A stretch of DNA of 64,000 nucleotides, from positions 1,302,001-1,366,000 of the forward strand of contig NZ_CP090977.1 of NCBI RefSeq assembly GCF_021513255.1, read 5' to 3'. Positions 17,818 to 26,565 of this stretch are shown piece after piece (the stretch's first letter is position 1; each line of letters begins with the position of its first letter). The DNA is from Planococcus sp. 107-1 (GTDB lineage: Bacteria; Bacillota; Bacilli; Bacillales_A; Planococcaceae). The position numbers were made by a program, and so were the translations under genes. The notes below the pieces were generated by a model. The model had not been told where the DNA came from and searched no databases. It saw nothing but the letters and a program-made list of their open reading frames with translations.

Positions 17818-18669
17818 ATGGATAAATGGAAACAGCTGATAATCGATACAGAAAGAGGGATTTTTGAAGTGTTCGCCAAAGGGGAAGGGCCGCCGCTTTG
17901 TGTAACGCATCATTATTCTATTTTCAATGAAACCGGTGACTATTTTGCGGAAACGTTCACACCATTTTGCACCGTCTATTTAGTCAATTTAAGAGAGGCG
18001 GGACAATCGGTAAAAGCGGAACAGCCCTATCAATTAAGTATGCTCGAAACAATTTTTGATTTAGAGGCGGTCCGCAATTCTCTTGGGTTTGATCAATGGT
18101 TATTTGCCGGACATTCAACAGGCGGCATGCTCGGGGTTATCTATGGAATAGCCGCTGCAGAAAGTTTAACGGGATTGCTGCTTGTCGGTGCGGCGGCAAG
18201 GGATTATGCCGCTTTTTCAAGTGGCTGCATTTATAATGAAGCCCACCCTCAATTTCAAAAGATGCAAGATTTGCTGGAAGCCCTGAAACGGGAAGGGCTT
18301 AATCCGGAAAAAAGGAAAGAGTTGGTGATTCAACGGGCGAAACTTTCGCTGCATCAACCGGACCGCTATCCTCACTATTTCAACGCCGCCCATGTAAAAT
18401 CAATTTCAGGCATCCGTCTGGATTTCTTCAGCCGGGAACTGCCAATTTTCGATGTGACCCGAAAATTGGACACTATATCCGTGCACACATGGATTGCGTG
18501 CGGTGAACATGATGTCCAGTGCCCGCTCCTCTATTCCTTAGAGATGAAAGAAAGGATTCCAGGTTCGCAATTGACGGTCTTCAGCAACAGCAACCATTAT
18601 CCGTTTTTGGAAGAAAAGCCGAAATTCGTGCAGGAAGCCCGGTCATTTATCAAAGAATTAGATGTGTAA
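17818..18669 (+). CDS. Alpha/beta hydrolase
   Basis: A 283-residue cytoplasmic alpha/beta-hydrolase. The nucleophile elbow is GHSTGG with S100. The acid is probably the aspartate of GEHDVQCPL, and the histidine is in SNHYPFLEEKP near the end. The N-terminal part (DTERGIFEVFAKGEGPPLCV) is that of the epoxide hydrolase/proline iminopeptidase-like group. The substrate cannot be deduced. GAGGAG precedes the start. It is monocistronic, with ~100 nt before the SLH gene and no terminator seen. Confidence 0.85.
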   Translation: MDKWKQLIIDTERGIFEVFAKGEGPPLCVTHHYSIFNETGDYFAETFTPFCTVYLVNLREAGQSVKAEQPYQLSMLETIFDLEAVRNSLGFDQWLFAGHSTGGMLGVIYGIAAAESLTGLLLVGAAARDYAAFSSGCIYNEAHPQFQKMQDLLEALKREGLNPEKRKELVIQRAKLSLHQPDRYPHYFNAAHVKSISGIRLDFFSRELPIFDVTRKLDTISVHTWIACGEHDVQCPLLYSLEMKERIPGSQLTVFSNSNHYPFLEEKPKFVQEARSFIKELDV

Positions 18670-18699
18670 AATAAAGGCTCTTTTGGCATTTTAAATGTG

Positions 18700-18728
18700 T
18701 ATACAGTTAATTTCTTTGATGGTACAAT
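18700..18728 (+). promoter_or_regulatory. Putative sigma-A promoter of the SLH-domain gene
   Basis: TATACA, 17-nt spacer, TACAAT. Transcription would start ~35 nt before the TTG start and ribosome site. Confidence 0.5.
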
Positions 18729-18765
18729 CAGGAAAAATAGGTTATCAGGACAGGAGAATAATGAG

Positions 18766-19761
18766 TTGAACAAAGATAAATTTTTTATGGCAGCTTCAGC
18801 AACAGTCATCGCAGTCGCCAGCGCAGCAGCGCCTATTCATGCAGCGTCTGCGTATTCTTTTACAGATGTCGGGCCTAAATACGAGGAAGCTGTCAGTTTT
18901 CTATTTGAAAATGAAATTCTCAGCGGCAAAACGTCAACTCAGTTTGGGACGCAGCAGGCTTTGACTAGAGGCGATGCAGCAGTTATCATGGCCCGCACTT
19001 TAGGGGTAGATACGGAACTGGCACCGGATGCCGGATTTACTGATCTCAACGACCGCGTACGTGGTTCTGTCAACGGACTTGCTGAACTTGGCATTGTGGC
19101 TGGCGTCACAGATACGCAGTTCAAACCGAATGACAAGTTGACGCGAGGTGCCATGGCGAAATTCCTGGTACTTGGTTTCGGATTGGAAGAAGAGGAAGAG
19201 TCTGAAACACCATTTACCGATGTTGGCGGCGTGTTCACCCCGTATATCAATTCGTTATACGGACTTGGAATTACCAATGGGAAAACAGAAACGTCTTATG
19301 GAACTTACCTGAATATCACACGCGGTGAATTTGCGAACCTTCTTTATAAAACCATTTCGTATATTATCGATAATAATTACTTTTTTGAAATTGAACGTGC
19401 AGAAGTCACTTCCTCCACTTCGTTTCAAATAGTGGCTAAAAAAGAAGTACCGGCCGAATTCTCACCCCGTGATTTAGGCTATTACTTTTTCTATTCCGCG
19501 AGACTGGATGATGGCACTTTGATCGATTTCACGCCGAATTCATTCCAACTCTCACCAGACCGCAAGACCTTTATCATCAATCACAAAAATGACGATATGG
19601 CCGGAAAAAAAGGCGTTATTGTTATCAATGATTTTGAAAGCACCGTTGAAATCCCATTCGATTTTACGGTCCCTGAAATGACGTCCGGCGAAGGCATTCA
19701 AGTGACCGAAGATATCCAAACAATTTTTTCAGTGCCGACAACGCTTGAAAGAAAAGAATAG
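18766..19761 (+). CDS. Exported protein with three SLH (S-layer homology) domains
   Basis: A 331-residue secreted, wall-associated protein. The signal peptide (NKDKFFMAASATVIAVASA, cleavage probably after IHAASA) is followed by three SLH repeats (~25-80, 85-145, 148-205), which usually anchor proteins to pyruvylated wall polymers. A ~125-residue C-terminal beta-rich region comes last, with no family I recognise. TTG 18766 is chosen because AGGAG lies nine bases upstream and the signal peptide starts there; the frame from ATG 18697 would place the promoter inside the gene. Its cargo function is unknown. Confidence 0.85.
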   Translation: MNKDKFFMAASATVIAVASAAAPIHAASAYSFTDVGPKYEEAVSFLFENEILSGKTSTQFGTQQALTRGDAAVIMARTLGVDTELAPDAGFTDLNDRVRGSVNGLAELGIVAGVTDTQFKPNDKLTRGAMAKFLVLGFGLEEEEESETPFTDVGGVFTPYINSLYGLGITNGKTETSYGTYLNITRGEFANLLYKTISYIIDNNYFFEIERAEVTSSTSFQIVAKKEVPAEFSPRDLGYYFFYSARLDDGTLIDFTPNSFQLSPDRKTFIINHKNDDMAGKKGVIVINDFESTVEIPFDFTVPEMTSGEGIQVTEDIQTIFSVPTTLERKE

Positions 19762-19766
19762 AAGAT

Positions 19767-19799
19767 AAGCCCTTGCTGTTTTTTGGCTAGGGCTTTTAA
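19767..19799 (+). terminator. Terminator of the SLH-domain gene
   Basis: AAGCCCT ... AGGGCTTTT hairpin with a U-rich tail. Confidence 0.7.
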
Positions 19800-19907
19800 T
19801 ATGGAAAATACGTACAGCTGTGAACCGCTAACGGTTTACCGTATAATAAAAAAAGCGGAATAAATGGAAAATTAAATGAATACATAAGTTGGAAGGGGAA
19901 TCATTGG

Positions 19908-20504
19908 ATGACGACAATCGGAATTGTAAGACATGGAATTACGGAATGGAACCGGCTAGGAATCTCCCAAGGATGTGCAGATGTGCCGTTGAATGATACA
20001 GGACGCATGCAAGCAGTGGCCATCGCTCAACGTCTTGCTGAAGAAAGCCCGTGGGATCTTATCGTTTCAAGCGACCTTTCTCGAGCAAGGGAAACGGCAG
20101 AGATTATTGCCAAAAAACTGAACATGCCGATTGCCCATTTTGATCAGCGAATCCGTGAGATTTCCTGTGGACAAATTGAAGGGACGACCGAAGCTGAACG
20201 TCTGGAAAAATGGGGCGCTGATTGGCGAAGTTTGGACCTTGGAATGGAAGCACCAGAAGATGTTGCAGCCAGAGGGATGGCGTTTATTGAAGAAATAGCC
20301 GCACGATACCTTGGCAAGCGGATATTGATGGTCAGCCATGGGGCATTGATCGGCTTAACCTTAAAGGCGCTATTGCCGGACCAATTCCAGAAGACAGATT
20401 TGGAAAATACGTCGATTACGCTGCTTGAACATGCAGAAGGGATTTGGCAATGCCCTTTGTATAATTGCACGAAGCATTTAACAACGATTCAACTAGCAGA
20501 TTAA
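19908..20504 (+). CDS. Histidine phosphatase family protein
   Basis: A 198-residue branch-1 histidine phosphatase (phosphoglycerate mutase-like fold). The phospho-accepting histidine is in IVRHGITEWN near the N-terminus, followed by SSDLSRARETAE, and the second catalytic histidine is in MVSHGALIG. Such small proteins are usually broad phosphatases of sugar phosphates or cofactors rather than glycolytic mutases. GGAAGGGGA precedes the ATG. Upstream, ACGGTTTACCGT (19831-19842) abuts a TATAAT at 19842-19847 and could be an operator. Confidence 0.85.
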   Translation: MTTIGIVRHGITEWNRLGISQGCADVPLNDTGRMQAVAIAQRLAEESPWDLIVSSDLSRARETAEIIAKKLNMPIAHFDQRIREISCGQIEGTTEAERLEKWGADWRSLDLGMEAPEDVAARGMAFIEEIAARYLGKRILMVSHGALIGLTLKALLPDQFQKTDLENTSITLLEHAEGIWQCPLYNCTKHLTTIQLAD

Positions 20505-20616
20505 AAGAAAAAGCTAGCCCGTCGTCCCTTCTCTTTTCTAAATATTTTTTCAATTACATAAGTTTTACATTATAATGAAAGCATGGTTAAGAGGAGTTCA
20601 AGCGAGGAGGGACGGC

Positions 20617-21303
20617 ATGGACAATTTAAAGGAGAAGGTAGCGGAAGCTTTTATTCAGTTGGAGAAGAAAAACTTAGGTCAGGCTGAGTTTTTATACAGG
20701 GAATGCATGGAAGAATGCCGGGAGGGCAATCCGGATTTATTCAAGTCGGCGCTTCTTGGATTGGGCAATGTGAAAAGCGCTCAAGGGAAATTTGATGAAG
20801 CGCAAGAAATCTATCAGCAGCTCTTTGATGCAGCGTCTCGAGAAAACGATTGGGAATACAGTGCAGTTGCGCTGCATCAACTCGGGGCAGCGGAGCGTTT
20901 ATCTGGAAAGCTGAAAACAGCAAAAGAAACCTTTATCCGTGAATATGACCTCCTGCAAAAGCATATGCCTTCCTCTAATGCCCTATTCGCGGCTAATTAC
21001 TACGAGCATGGACTTATTGCCTTGAGTGAAGGAAAGCTGAAAGCAGCTAAAAAGATGATGCAGACATCACTGGATTATGCCCTGAAATCAGATGACTTGG
21101 TAAGCATCGGCTATTCTTATAGAGGCAACGGTGCAGTGATGCAAGCGATCGGGCGAAAAGAAGAAGCGGTGAAGTCTTTTGCTACCGCAAACAAAATGTT
21201 TGGGCAGGCCAAAGAAAAGCTTGCGATCAAGGAAGTGCAGGCAATTATTGCGGAATTGGAAAACGCAAATTCCACAGAGAACCGCAAAAGTGAACTTTTA
21301 TAG
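20617..21303 (+). CDS. Tetratricopeptide-repeat protein
   Basis: A 228-residue all-helical protein made of about five TPR units (for example LLGLGNVKSAQGKFDEAQEIY and SYRGNGAVMQAIGRKEEAV). It is probably a cytoplasmic protein-protein interaction module. ATG 20617 is chosen for the GAGGAGGG just upstream; an in-frame ATG at 20575-20577 overlaps a TATAAT (20571-20576) that is likely the promoter. The partner is unknown; the Rap-type regulatory half is not present. Confidence 0.8.
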   Translation: MDNLKEKVAEAFIQLEKKNLGQAEFLYRECMEECREGNPDLFKSALLGLGNVKSAQGKFDEAQEIYQQLFDAASRENDWEYSAVALHQLGAAERLSGKLKTAKETFIREYDLLQKHMPSSNALFAANYYEHGLIALSEGKLKAAKKMMQTSLDYALKSDDLVSIGYSYRGNGAVMQAIGRKEEAVKSFATANKMFGQAKEKLAIKEVQAIIAELENANSTENRKSELL

Positions 21304-21354
21304 AATTTGCACATAACGATACGCTTTAACAATGGGATTTAGGAAGGTGAAAAC

Positions 21355-22140
21355 ATGCTGCCACAGGAATTAGCAGTCCAGAAGATAACAGAAAGTCTAT
21401 CAAGTGATCCATTCGTAAAAGCGGTATTCTTAAAAGGTTCGATGGGAAGAAACGAGCATGATGAACATTCGGATATCGATCTTTATTGCTTAGTTGAACA
21501 AAAGGACGAAAAAGCGTTTCTCAAAAACAGGAAAGCCCATCTTGAATCGTATCGTCCGATTATTTTTGAAGATGACATCTTTATCATTGCCCCACAGCTC
21601 ATTGCGGTATTTGATGATCTTTTGCATATGGACCTTTTCACCGTGACTGCTGAATCTTTTACAAAAAAAGACTTTTTTAAAGTCCTGTATGATCCACATG
21701 GGGCTATGGAAGAATTTAGCGAAAGCCAATCCCTAACAATCAGCCCGCAAGAGTTCAAAGATGCGGTGATCGATGTGGCTTGGTTTATGTTCCAATACAA
21801 AAAAGCGGCTGGCCGGGGAAATGATGTATGGGCTTCCCGCATGTTGACCAGTTCGACGGACCATCTTGCACGAGTGTTAATGCATAAGTACAAACCGGAA
21901 CGGGCACAGCTCGGTTTGAAAGCGATGAGTGATTCTTTGCCGAATAGAATCATGGACAGTCTCGTGGCAATATTGGAAACCATCACACCCGGCCGCCACG
22001 GGGAAGCGGTAATCGATTTAAGCAAATTGATCCATAACGATATGGAATGGATCATCGGGAAGCTCGAAGGCGACAAACAAACGGAAGAGCTCCTCAGAAG
22101 GATGGTTGAATTGCATTTGCCAGTGGAAGAGAAGATTTAA
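21355..22140 (+). CDS. Nucleotidyltransferase-domain protein
   Basis: A 261-residue protein with an N-terminal NTP_transf_2 fold: LKGSMGRNEHDEHSDIDLY carries the GS and DxD catalytic signature (residues ~27-44). A helical C-terminal part follows, resembling aminoglycoside adenylyltransferase/streptomycin-type enzymes. A resistance role is possible but not shown; many relatives have no known substrate. GGAAGGTG precedes the ATG. It ends in a bidirectional terminator shared with the SgrR-like gene. Confidence 0.78.
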   Translation: MLPQELAVQKITESLSSDPFVKAVFLKGSMGRNEHDEHSDIDLYCLVEQKDEKAFLKNRKAHLESYRPIIFEDDIFIIAPQLIAVFDDLLHMDLFTVTAESFTKKDFFKVLYDPHGAMEEFSESQSLTISPQEFKDAVIDVAWFMFQYKKAAGRGNDVWASRMLTSSTDHLARVLMHKYKPERAQLGLKAMSDSLPNRIMDSLVAILETITPGRHGEAVIDLSKLIHNDMEWIIGKLEGDKQTEELLRRMVELHLPVEEKI

Positions 22141-22170
22141 GTTTACAATATAAATATTATGCTCCTCCGC

Positions 22171-22207
22171 AAAAACAGCTGCCTAATTTTTAGGAAGCTG
22201 TTTTTTT
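22171..22207 (+). terminator. Bidirectional terminator between convergent genes
   Basis: AAACAGCTGCCTAA / TTAGGAAGCTGTTTTTTT. Its T tract overlaps the last codon of the minus-strand gene. Confidence 0.85.
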
Positions 22208-23873
22208 AACCGGTTGGAATAGTAGAAGGGCGTACCCAAAGTTTCGAGAAATCCACATAGCCAAAATGACTGATGGAAATATTCATCAAGTCTGCAGAAA
22301 ACGGAATTTGCCTCCTTTCGTAATAAAGAGGGACCATCAAGGAAGATTCGACCAAGTATTTTTCGAGTTCCAAGTTTAACTGGGCCCATTCCGAAAATGG
22401 GGTGGAAGCGTAGCGGTTTAATCGATCCGTTAGAATAGCATCTGTTTTGCAAAGGGATGCGAAGGGAGAATACCCATTTCTGAAAAAATGATAGAAAGAA
22501 AAACTTTGGTTCATTTCAAAAACTTCACCATGGACAAAAAGGTCGGCTTGTTGATCCAAGCCATTGTCGTCCATTTTGCCTTCAAACGAGAGATGCTGGA
22601 TTTCGACAGGGATTCCTTCCTCTTCGAGCGCCTCTTTCAGCCATGCGGTGGCACCTTCCAAATAATCGGTCGTTTTAATGACGAGCGGCCGATCTAATTC
22701 AGGGCGAGCTGCGTTAGGAATTTCATAATTCGGGTTTTCGCCAATCAGGATGCTCTGGTAATTGGCTTTTGCCCTTGGGTAATAGGCTTCGATTTTATGG
22801 CGATGCTTGGCTATCGCGAAATGTACATAGTCGCGGACTTCTTTACGTTGGATGGCTGAATCCCGAAAAGCATTGAAAATCATCATGCCGACACCTGAAT
22901 CACTTTCTACAATAAATGTATCGCATGCTGCGTCTTGAGTCGTCGATCGGTAAATGATCGAATCGAAATCTTTCGGTACCTGGATGAATTCCACGGCATC
23001 CAGCAAGGGGCGTTCCCGGAAATAATCGTTAAAAGCCCTAAGTGTTGTCTTGCTCTTTCCGTCCCCTTCAAAATAAAAAGGGCCTGTCCCAATCACGTCT
23101 CCTGAGATTTCCTTGAATACGCTGGAATTGATCATCCCGAGCATTTGAAGGCAATAACTGCAGCCTTCCGGAAAATTGATTTCCAAAACGAGCGGACCAA
23201 CCGCTTTGATCGAAGTGATCGGTTTCCATAATTCGTGGAAATGGCTGTGTTCACGTAAACGGTTTAAGCATGTTGCAGCATCTTCAGCAGTTAGCGTGGA
23301 GCCGTCATGGAATTTCACATCTTTTCTCAAATACAGGACGAGTCTTGTATCACCCATTTCCCAGCTATGGGCTAGTTCCGGTTCTACAATGCCCAAACTG
23401 TCCACGGAAACTAAACGATTGAAGACATTGGCAATCATATTGGCACTGTAGATGTCTGCAGCTTCCAATGGATGTTTGGTCAGCAAAGGATTTTTCTTTG
23501 GGATGATCAGTTTATCGGCTTCACTGAGGTCATGAAAATAACCGAAGCTCATCCGGAATTTATCGATCAGGCGCATTTTGCTTTCCACTGACCAATCGTA
23601 TAAAAGATACTTGCTGCTGACTTCGACCGACTCCTGTTCAATCATCTCCATCAATTCTGCCTCAAAGTATTTTTCTACGTTTTTCAGCCAATCAAGTTTG
23701 GATACTTTCCCTCTCCCTTTCCCTGCCGTAAAGACAAGCCAGCCTTCGTTGCTCCATTTTTGAAGAAGGCGTGATGTTTGCTTCAAACTCAAATCGAGGA
23801 TTTCAGCGAGATCTTGTTTTTTGGCTGCTCCTGACGGAATGGCATGCCACATTTTCAATAATTGATTATCCAT
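22206..23873 (-). CDS. SgrR-type transcriptional regulator with solute-binding domain
   Basis: A 555-residue fusion. Residues ~1-110 form an SgrR N-terminal winged-helix DNA-binding domain (AAKKQDLAEILDLSLKQ). Residues ~160-530 form a family-5 (oligopeptide/dipeptide) solute-binding domain. No signal peptide is present, so the binding domain must sense a cytoplasmic ligand. The MFS exporter gene lies head-to-head across a 98-bp gap containing an inverted repeat, so this protein probably controls that transporter and itself. AAAGGAG precedes the start. Relatives often sit beside MFS sugar exporters; the ligand here is not known. Confidence 0.85.
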   Translation of the reverse strand: MDNQLLKMWHAIPSGAAKKQDLAEILDLSLKQTSRLLQKWSNEGWLVFTAGKGRGKVSKLDWLKNVEKYFEAELMEMIEQESVEVSSKYLLYDWSVESKMRLIDKFRMSFGYFHDLSEADKLIIPKKNPLLTKHPLEAADIYSANMIANVFNRLVSVDSLGIVEPELAHSWEMGDTRLVLYLRKDVKFHDGSTLTAEDAATCLNRLREHSHFHELWKPITSIKAVGPLVLEINFPEGCSYCLQMLGMINSSVFKEISGDVIGTGPFYFEGDGKSKTTLRAFNDYFRERPLLDAVEFIQVPKDFDSIIYRSTTQDAACDTFIVESDSGVGMMIFNAFRDSAIQRKEVRDYVHFAIAKHRHKIEAYYPRAKANYQSILIGENPNYEIPNAARPELDRPLVIKTTDYLEGATAWLKEALEEEGIPVEIQHLSFEGKMDDNGLDQQADLFVHGEVFEMNQSFSFYHFFRNGYSPFASLCKTDAILTDRLNRYASTPFSEWAQLNLELEKYLVESSLMVPLYYERRQIPFSADLMNISISHFGYVDFSKLWVRPSTIPTG

Positions 23874-23892
23874 GAGCCGCTCCTTTTAAAGT

Positions 23893-23916
23893 GGACATTA
23901 TTTTTGGAAAATGTCC
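23893..23916. promoter_or_regulatory. Inverted repeat between the SgrR-like and MFS genes
   Basis: GGACATT (23893-23899) and AATGTCC (23910-23916) form a perfect 7-bp inverted repeat with a 10-nt centre, one helical turn apart. It is a candidate operator for the adjacent regulator. Confidence 0.55.
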
Positions 23917-23971
23917 ATTTTCTAATTGTTTTGTCTAGTTTAATATACATAAGACAAAGGAGGTTGACAAC

Positions 23972-25222
23972 ATGAGATGGAAAGATTATCCACAAAACAT
24001 TAAAGTCCGTTTAATCACCTCTTTCTTTAACCGGGCGGTATCTTCTGCGGTCATGCCTTTCATGGCATTATTTTTCGCGCAAGAAGTCGGAAAGATTTGG
24101 GCTGGGGCATTTTTAGTCTTTACAGTCATCATCGGTTTTTTTATCAATTTAATCGGCGGCTATGTTTCGGACCGTTTTCCGAGAAAACAAGTGGTCGTTT
24201 GGACTTCCGCATTGAGTGCGCTCTTTTTCCTGTTAATGACGATCAGCTTATTGCCTGATCAAAATTGGATTTTGCTTTTTGCTGCTGCATATTTATTTTT
24301 TGTAGTCACCAGCAGTTTAGGGCGGCCGGCTATGCACGCACTTATTATCGATTCCACTACTCCCGAGAACCGGAAAGCGGTTTACACAATCGAGTATTGG
24401 CTGACGAATCTTTCGATGGCAATCGGGGCAGCGCTTGGCGGATTGCTGTACGTTAATCATCAAATTGAATTATTCATTCTTTTGACCGTGACGGCTTCAG
24501 GGCTTCCGGTTGCTTTCCAAATCTGGTTGAAAGACGGCGGAGTGGAACAGCGGAAGCAGCAGCATAAAAACGTTTTTATGGATGTGCTGCAAAATTACCG
24601 TGTAGCTTTTCGCGATTTGCCTTTTGTTAAAGTCGTGGTTGGATCGATGTTCATCTTTGCGGCTGAATTTTCTTTGAACAGCTACATCGGTGTCCGATTG
24701 GCGGAGACGTTTGAAGCTGTCAGCATCGGCAGCTTTGAAATTGTCGGGGTGCGCATGCTCAGCATATTGAATATCCAGAACATGCTATTGGTCGTGTGCT
24801 TGACGTTTTTTGTCAGCCGGATCACAGATAAATTTTCAAAACAGAAAGTCTTGCTGACCGGCCTCATCATCTACAGTATCGGCTATATCACGATTACATC
24901 AGCGGATGCCTGGTATATCTTAATCGTATTCAACTTGATTGCGACAATTGGAGAATTGATTTATTCGCCGGTCCGCAATGCCGAGCAGGCGAATATGATT
25001 CCGGCGGACAAGCGCGGCTCGTACTCCGCCTTTTCAAATATTTCGTTCAGTGGAGCAGACTTGTTGGCACGTTCGACCATCATCATAGGCGCTTATCTTA
25101 TGCCTTCCATGATGTCCGTGTATATCGGAGTCTTATTGATGATCGGAACATTCTTGGTTTATACAGGTTTATTCGTCAGAAATTATTCGGTTCATAAAGA
25201 AATAATTACCAAATTACCTTAG
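23972..25222 (+). CDS. MFS transporter (multidrug or sugar efflux type)
   Basis: A 416-residue major facilitator with 12 predicted transmembrane segments and the loop 2-3 motif GGYVSDRFPRKQ. The loop 8-9 equivalent is ITDKFSKQKVLL. The family is that of drug/sugar efflux permeases. Its neighbour across a divergent control region is the SgrR-like regulator, which suggests ligand-induced export. AAAGGAGG precedes the start, and a terminator follows at 25285. Confidence 0.85.
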   Translation: MRWKDYPQNIKVRLITSFFNRAVSSAVMPFMALFFAQEVGKIWAGAFLVFTVIIGFFINLIGGYVSDRFPRKQVVVWTSALSALFFLLMTISLLPDQNWILLFAAAYLFFVVTSSLGRPAMHALIIDSTTPENRKAVYTIEYWLTNLSMAIGAALGGLLYVNHQIELFILLTVTASGLPVAFQIWLKDGGVEQRKQQHKNVFMDVLQNYRVAFRDLPFVKVVVGSMFIFAAEFSLNSYIGVRLAETFEAVSIGSFEIVGVRMLSILNIQNMLLVVCLTFFVSRITDKFSKQKVLLTGLIIYSIGYITITSADAWYILIVFNLIATIGELIYSPVRNAEQANMIPADKRGSYSAFSNISFSGADLLARSTIIIGAYLMPSMMSVYIGVLLMIGTFLVYTGLFVRNYSVHKEIITKLP

Positions 25223-25284
25223 TAGAACGCAATAGAATAGTGTACTATTAATGAAAGAAATAAAAAATTCTGATTAATAGCAAG

Positions 25285-25317
25285 GAGGAAATAGCTGACT
25301 TAAGCTATTTCCTTTTT
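25285..25317 (+). terminator. Terminator of the MFS gene
   Basis: GGAAATAGCT-gactta-AGCTATTTCCTTTTT. Confidence 0.85.
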
Positions 25318-25351
25318 GTCGAGTCAGCTCGGTTTAAGGAGGAAGCAATTT

Positions 25352-25843
25352 ATGCAGATCAGAAAAGCAGCACCGGAAGACGCAGAGAAATTAGTAAATT
25401 TAATGAAGCATGTAGAACAGTCGGAATTTATGTTATTCGAGCCGGGAGAACGAAAAACAGAGCCGGAACAATTGAGCAAAAGAATCGAAGCTCTAGGCGA
25501 AGACTCTGCCATTTTGTTAGCTGAAGATGCCAACTGCCTTGTCGGTTATTTGTTTGCCATGGGTGAAGGGGTAAGGCGAAAGCGGCACTCCGCATATATC
25601 GCTTTAGGCATTGCCGAAGGACAAAGAGGAAAAGGGATCGGAACCGAGTTATTTCGGGCATTGGACAGTTGGGCGGCTTTAATCAGCCTTCATCGCCTCG
25701 AACTGACGGTCATGGAAACAAATGCAGCTGGACTCGCATTGTATAAAAAAGCGGGATTTGAAGTGGAAGGGACGAAAAGAGATTCGCTCCTCATAAATGG
25801 CCAATTCGTCAATGAATATTATATGGCGAAAATTATCGGATAA
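25352..25843 (+). CDS. GNAT N-acetyltransferase
   Basis: A 163-residue GNAT-fold protein. The acetyl-CoA motif A is seen as GQRGKGIGTELF (residues ~88-99), followed by ELTVMETNAAGLALYKKAGF. It resembles L-amino-acid or ribosomal-protein-like acetyltransferases; the substrate is unknown. The start is set at ATG 25352 by AAGGAGGAAG. The next acetyltransferase starts ~28 nt after this stop, so they are probably cotranscribed. Confidence 0.85.
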   Translation: MQIRKAAPEDAEKLVNLMKHVEQSEFMLFEPGERKTEPEQLSKRIEALGEDSAILLAEDANCLVGYLFAMGEGVRRKRHSAYIALGIAEGQRGKGIGTELFRALDSWAALISLHRLELTVMETNAAGLALYKKAGFEVEGTKRDSLLINGQFVNEYYMAKIIG

Positions 25844-25870
25844 CCCAACTTGATAAAAGGAGATAGATAC

Positions 25871-26407
25871 TTGATTATTCAAAATGAACTTCTTGCTATC
25901 CGTGAATTAACCCGCAAAGATAAAGACAATATGGTTCGTTGGCTATCAGACCCGCGTGTCCTCGAGTATTACGAAGGACGGGATAACCCCCACGATGAAC
26001 AGCTAGTCGAGTCCCATTTCCTCAATCGGCAGGACGAAACAGGAAGGTGCATCGTGGAATATGAAGGGAAAGCGATTGGCTATATTCAATTCTATCCAGT
26101 CTTGGCGGAAGAACGGGAAATCTATGGTTACGGAAGCCAAGAGAAAATCTTCGGCACCGATCAATTTATCGGAGAACCGGATTATTGGAATAAAGGGATC
26201 GGCACCGACTTAGTGGGTTTGATCAAATATTATTTATTCGATTCATTAGGAGCCGATCGCATTGTTATGGATCCGCAGGCAGAAAATAAACGGGCCATTG
26301 CCTGCTACGAGAAATCCGGATACCGGAAAATAAAACTCCTTGAAAAGCATGAAATGCATGAAGGGGAGATGCGGGATTGCTGGTTGATGGAATGCAATCG
26401 GTCATAA
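25871..26407 (+). CDS. GNAT acetyltransferase of the aminoglycoside 6'-N-acetyltransferase type
   Basis: A 178-residue GNAT protein with the layout of AAC(6') enzymes: an early WLSDPRVLEYYEG segment, then FGTDQFIGEPDYWNKGIGT and a C-terminal DPQAENKRAIACYEKSGY. Chromosomal members may be housekeeping acetyltransferases, so resistance is only a possibility. The start TTG 25871 follows AAAGGAG by seven bases. Two GNAT genes and a small membrane-protein gene appear to form one unit. Confidence 0.8.
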   Translation: MIIQNELLAIRELTRKDKDNMVRWLSDPRVLEYYEGRDNPHDEQLVESHFLNRQDETGRCIVEYEGKAIGYIQFYPVLAEEREIYGYGSQEKIFGTDQFIGEPDYWNKGIGTDLVGLIKYYLFDSLGADRIVMDPQAENKRAIACYEKSGYRKIKLLEKHEMHEGEMRDCWLMECNRS

Positions 26408-26422
26408 AGAAAGGGTGATTTT

Positions 26423-26539
26423 ATGGGGTGGGTGTTTATTATCGTGATAGCTTATCTTCCTATTTTTTATCGAATCCATAAACGTTTGGGTTCATTAGAA
26501 AATGAAGTGATGCGTTTAAAGGATGAGAAAAATCTATAG
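26423..26539 (+). CDS. 38-residue single-pass membrane protein
   Basis: A short frame not usually called. It has a hydrophobic N-terminal helix (WVFIIVIAYLPIFY, residues ~3-16), then a basic stop-transfer segment (RIHKR) and an amphipathic heptad stretch (LGSLENEVMRLKDEK). AAAGGGTG lies before the ATG, and it fits the 158-nt gap between the second GNAT gene and the EamA gene. Similar tiny membrane-plus-coiled-coil proteins are common in Bacillales; no function is assigned. Confidence 0.6.
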   Translation: MGWVFIIVIAYLPIFYRIHKRLGSLENEVMRLKDEKNL

Positions 26540-26565
26540 AGTGGATTGGCAAAGGGGATAAAGGT

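Noticed and set aside
21483..22076. 197-residue minus-strand frame
   Set aside because: Shadow of the nucleotidyltransferase gene, which has clear motifs and a ribosome site.
25871..26407. Calling the AAC(6')-like gene an antibiotic-resistance determinant
   Set aside because: Similarity is at family level, the gene lies in ordinary chromosomal context, and there are no signs of mobile DNA.
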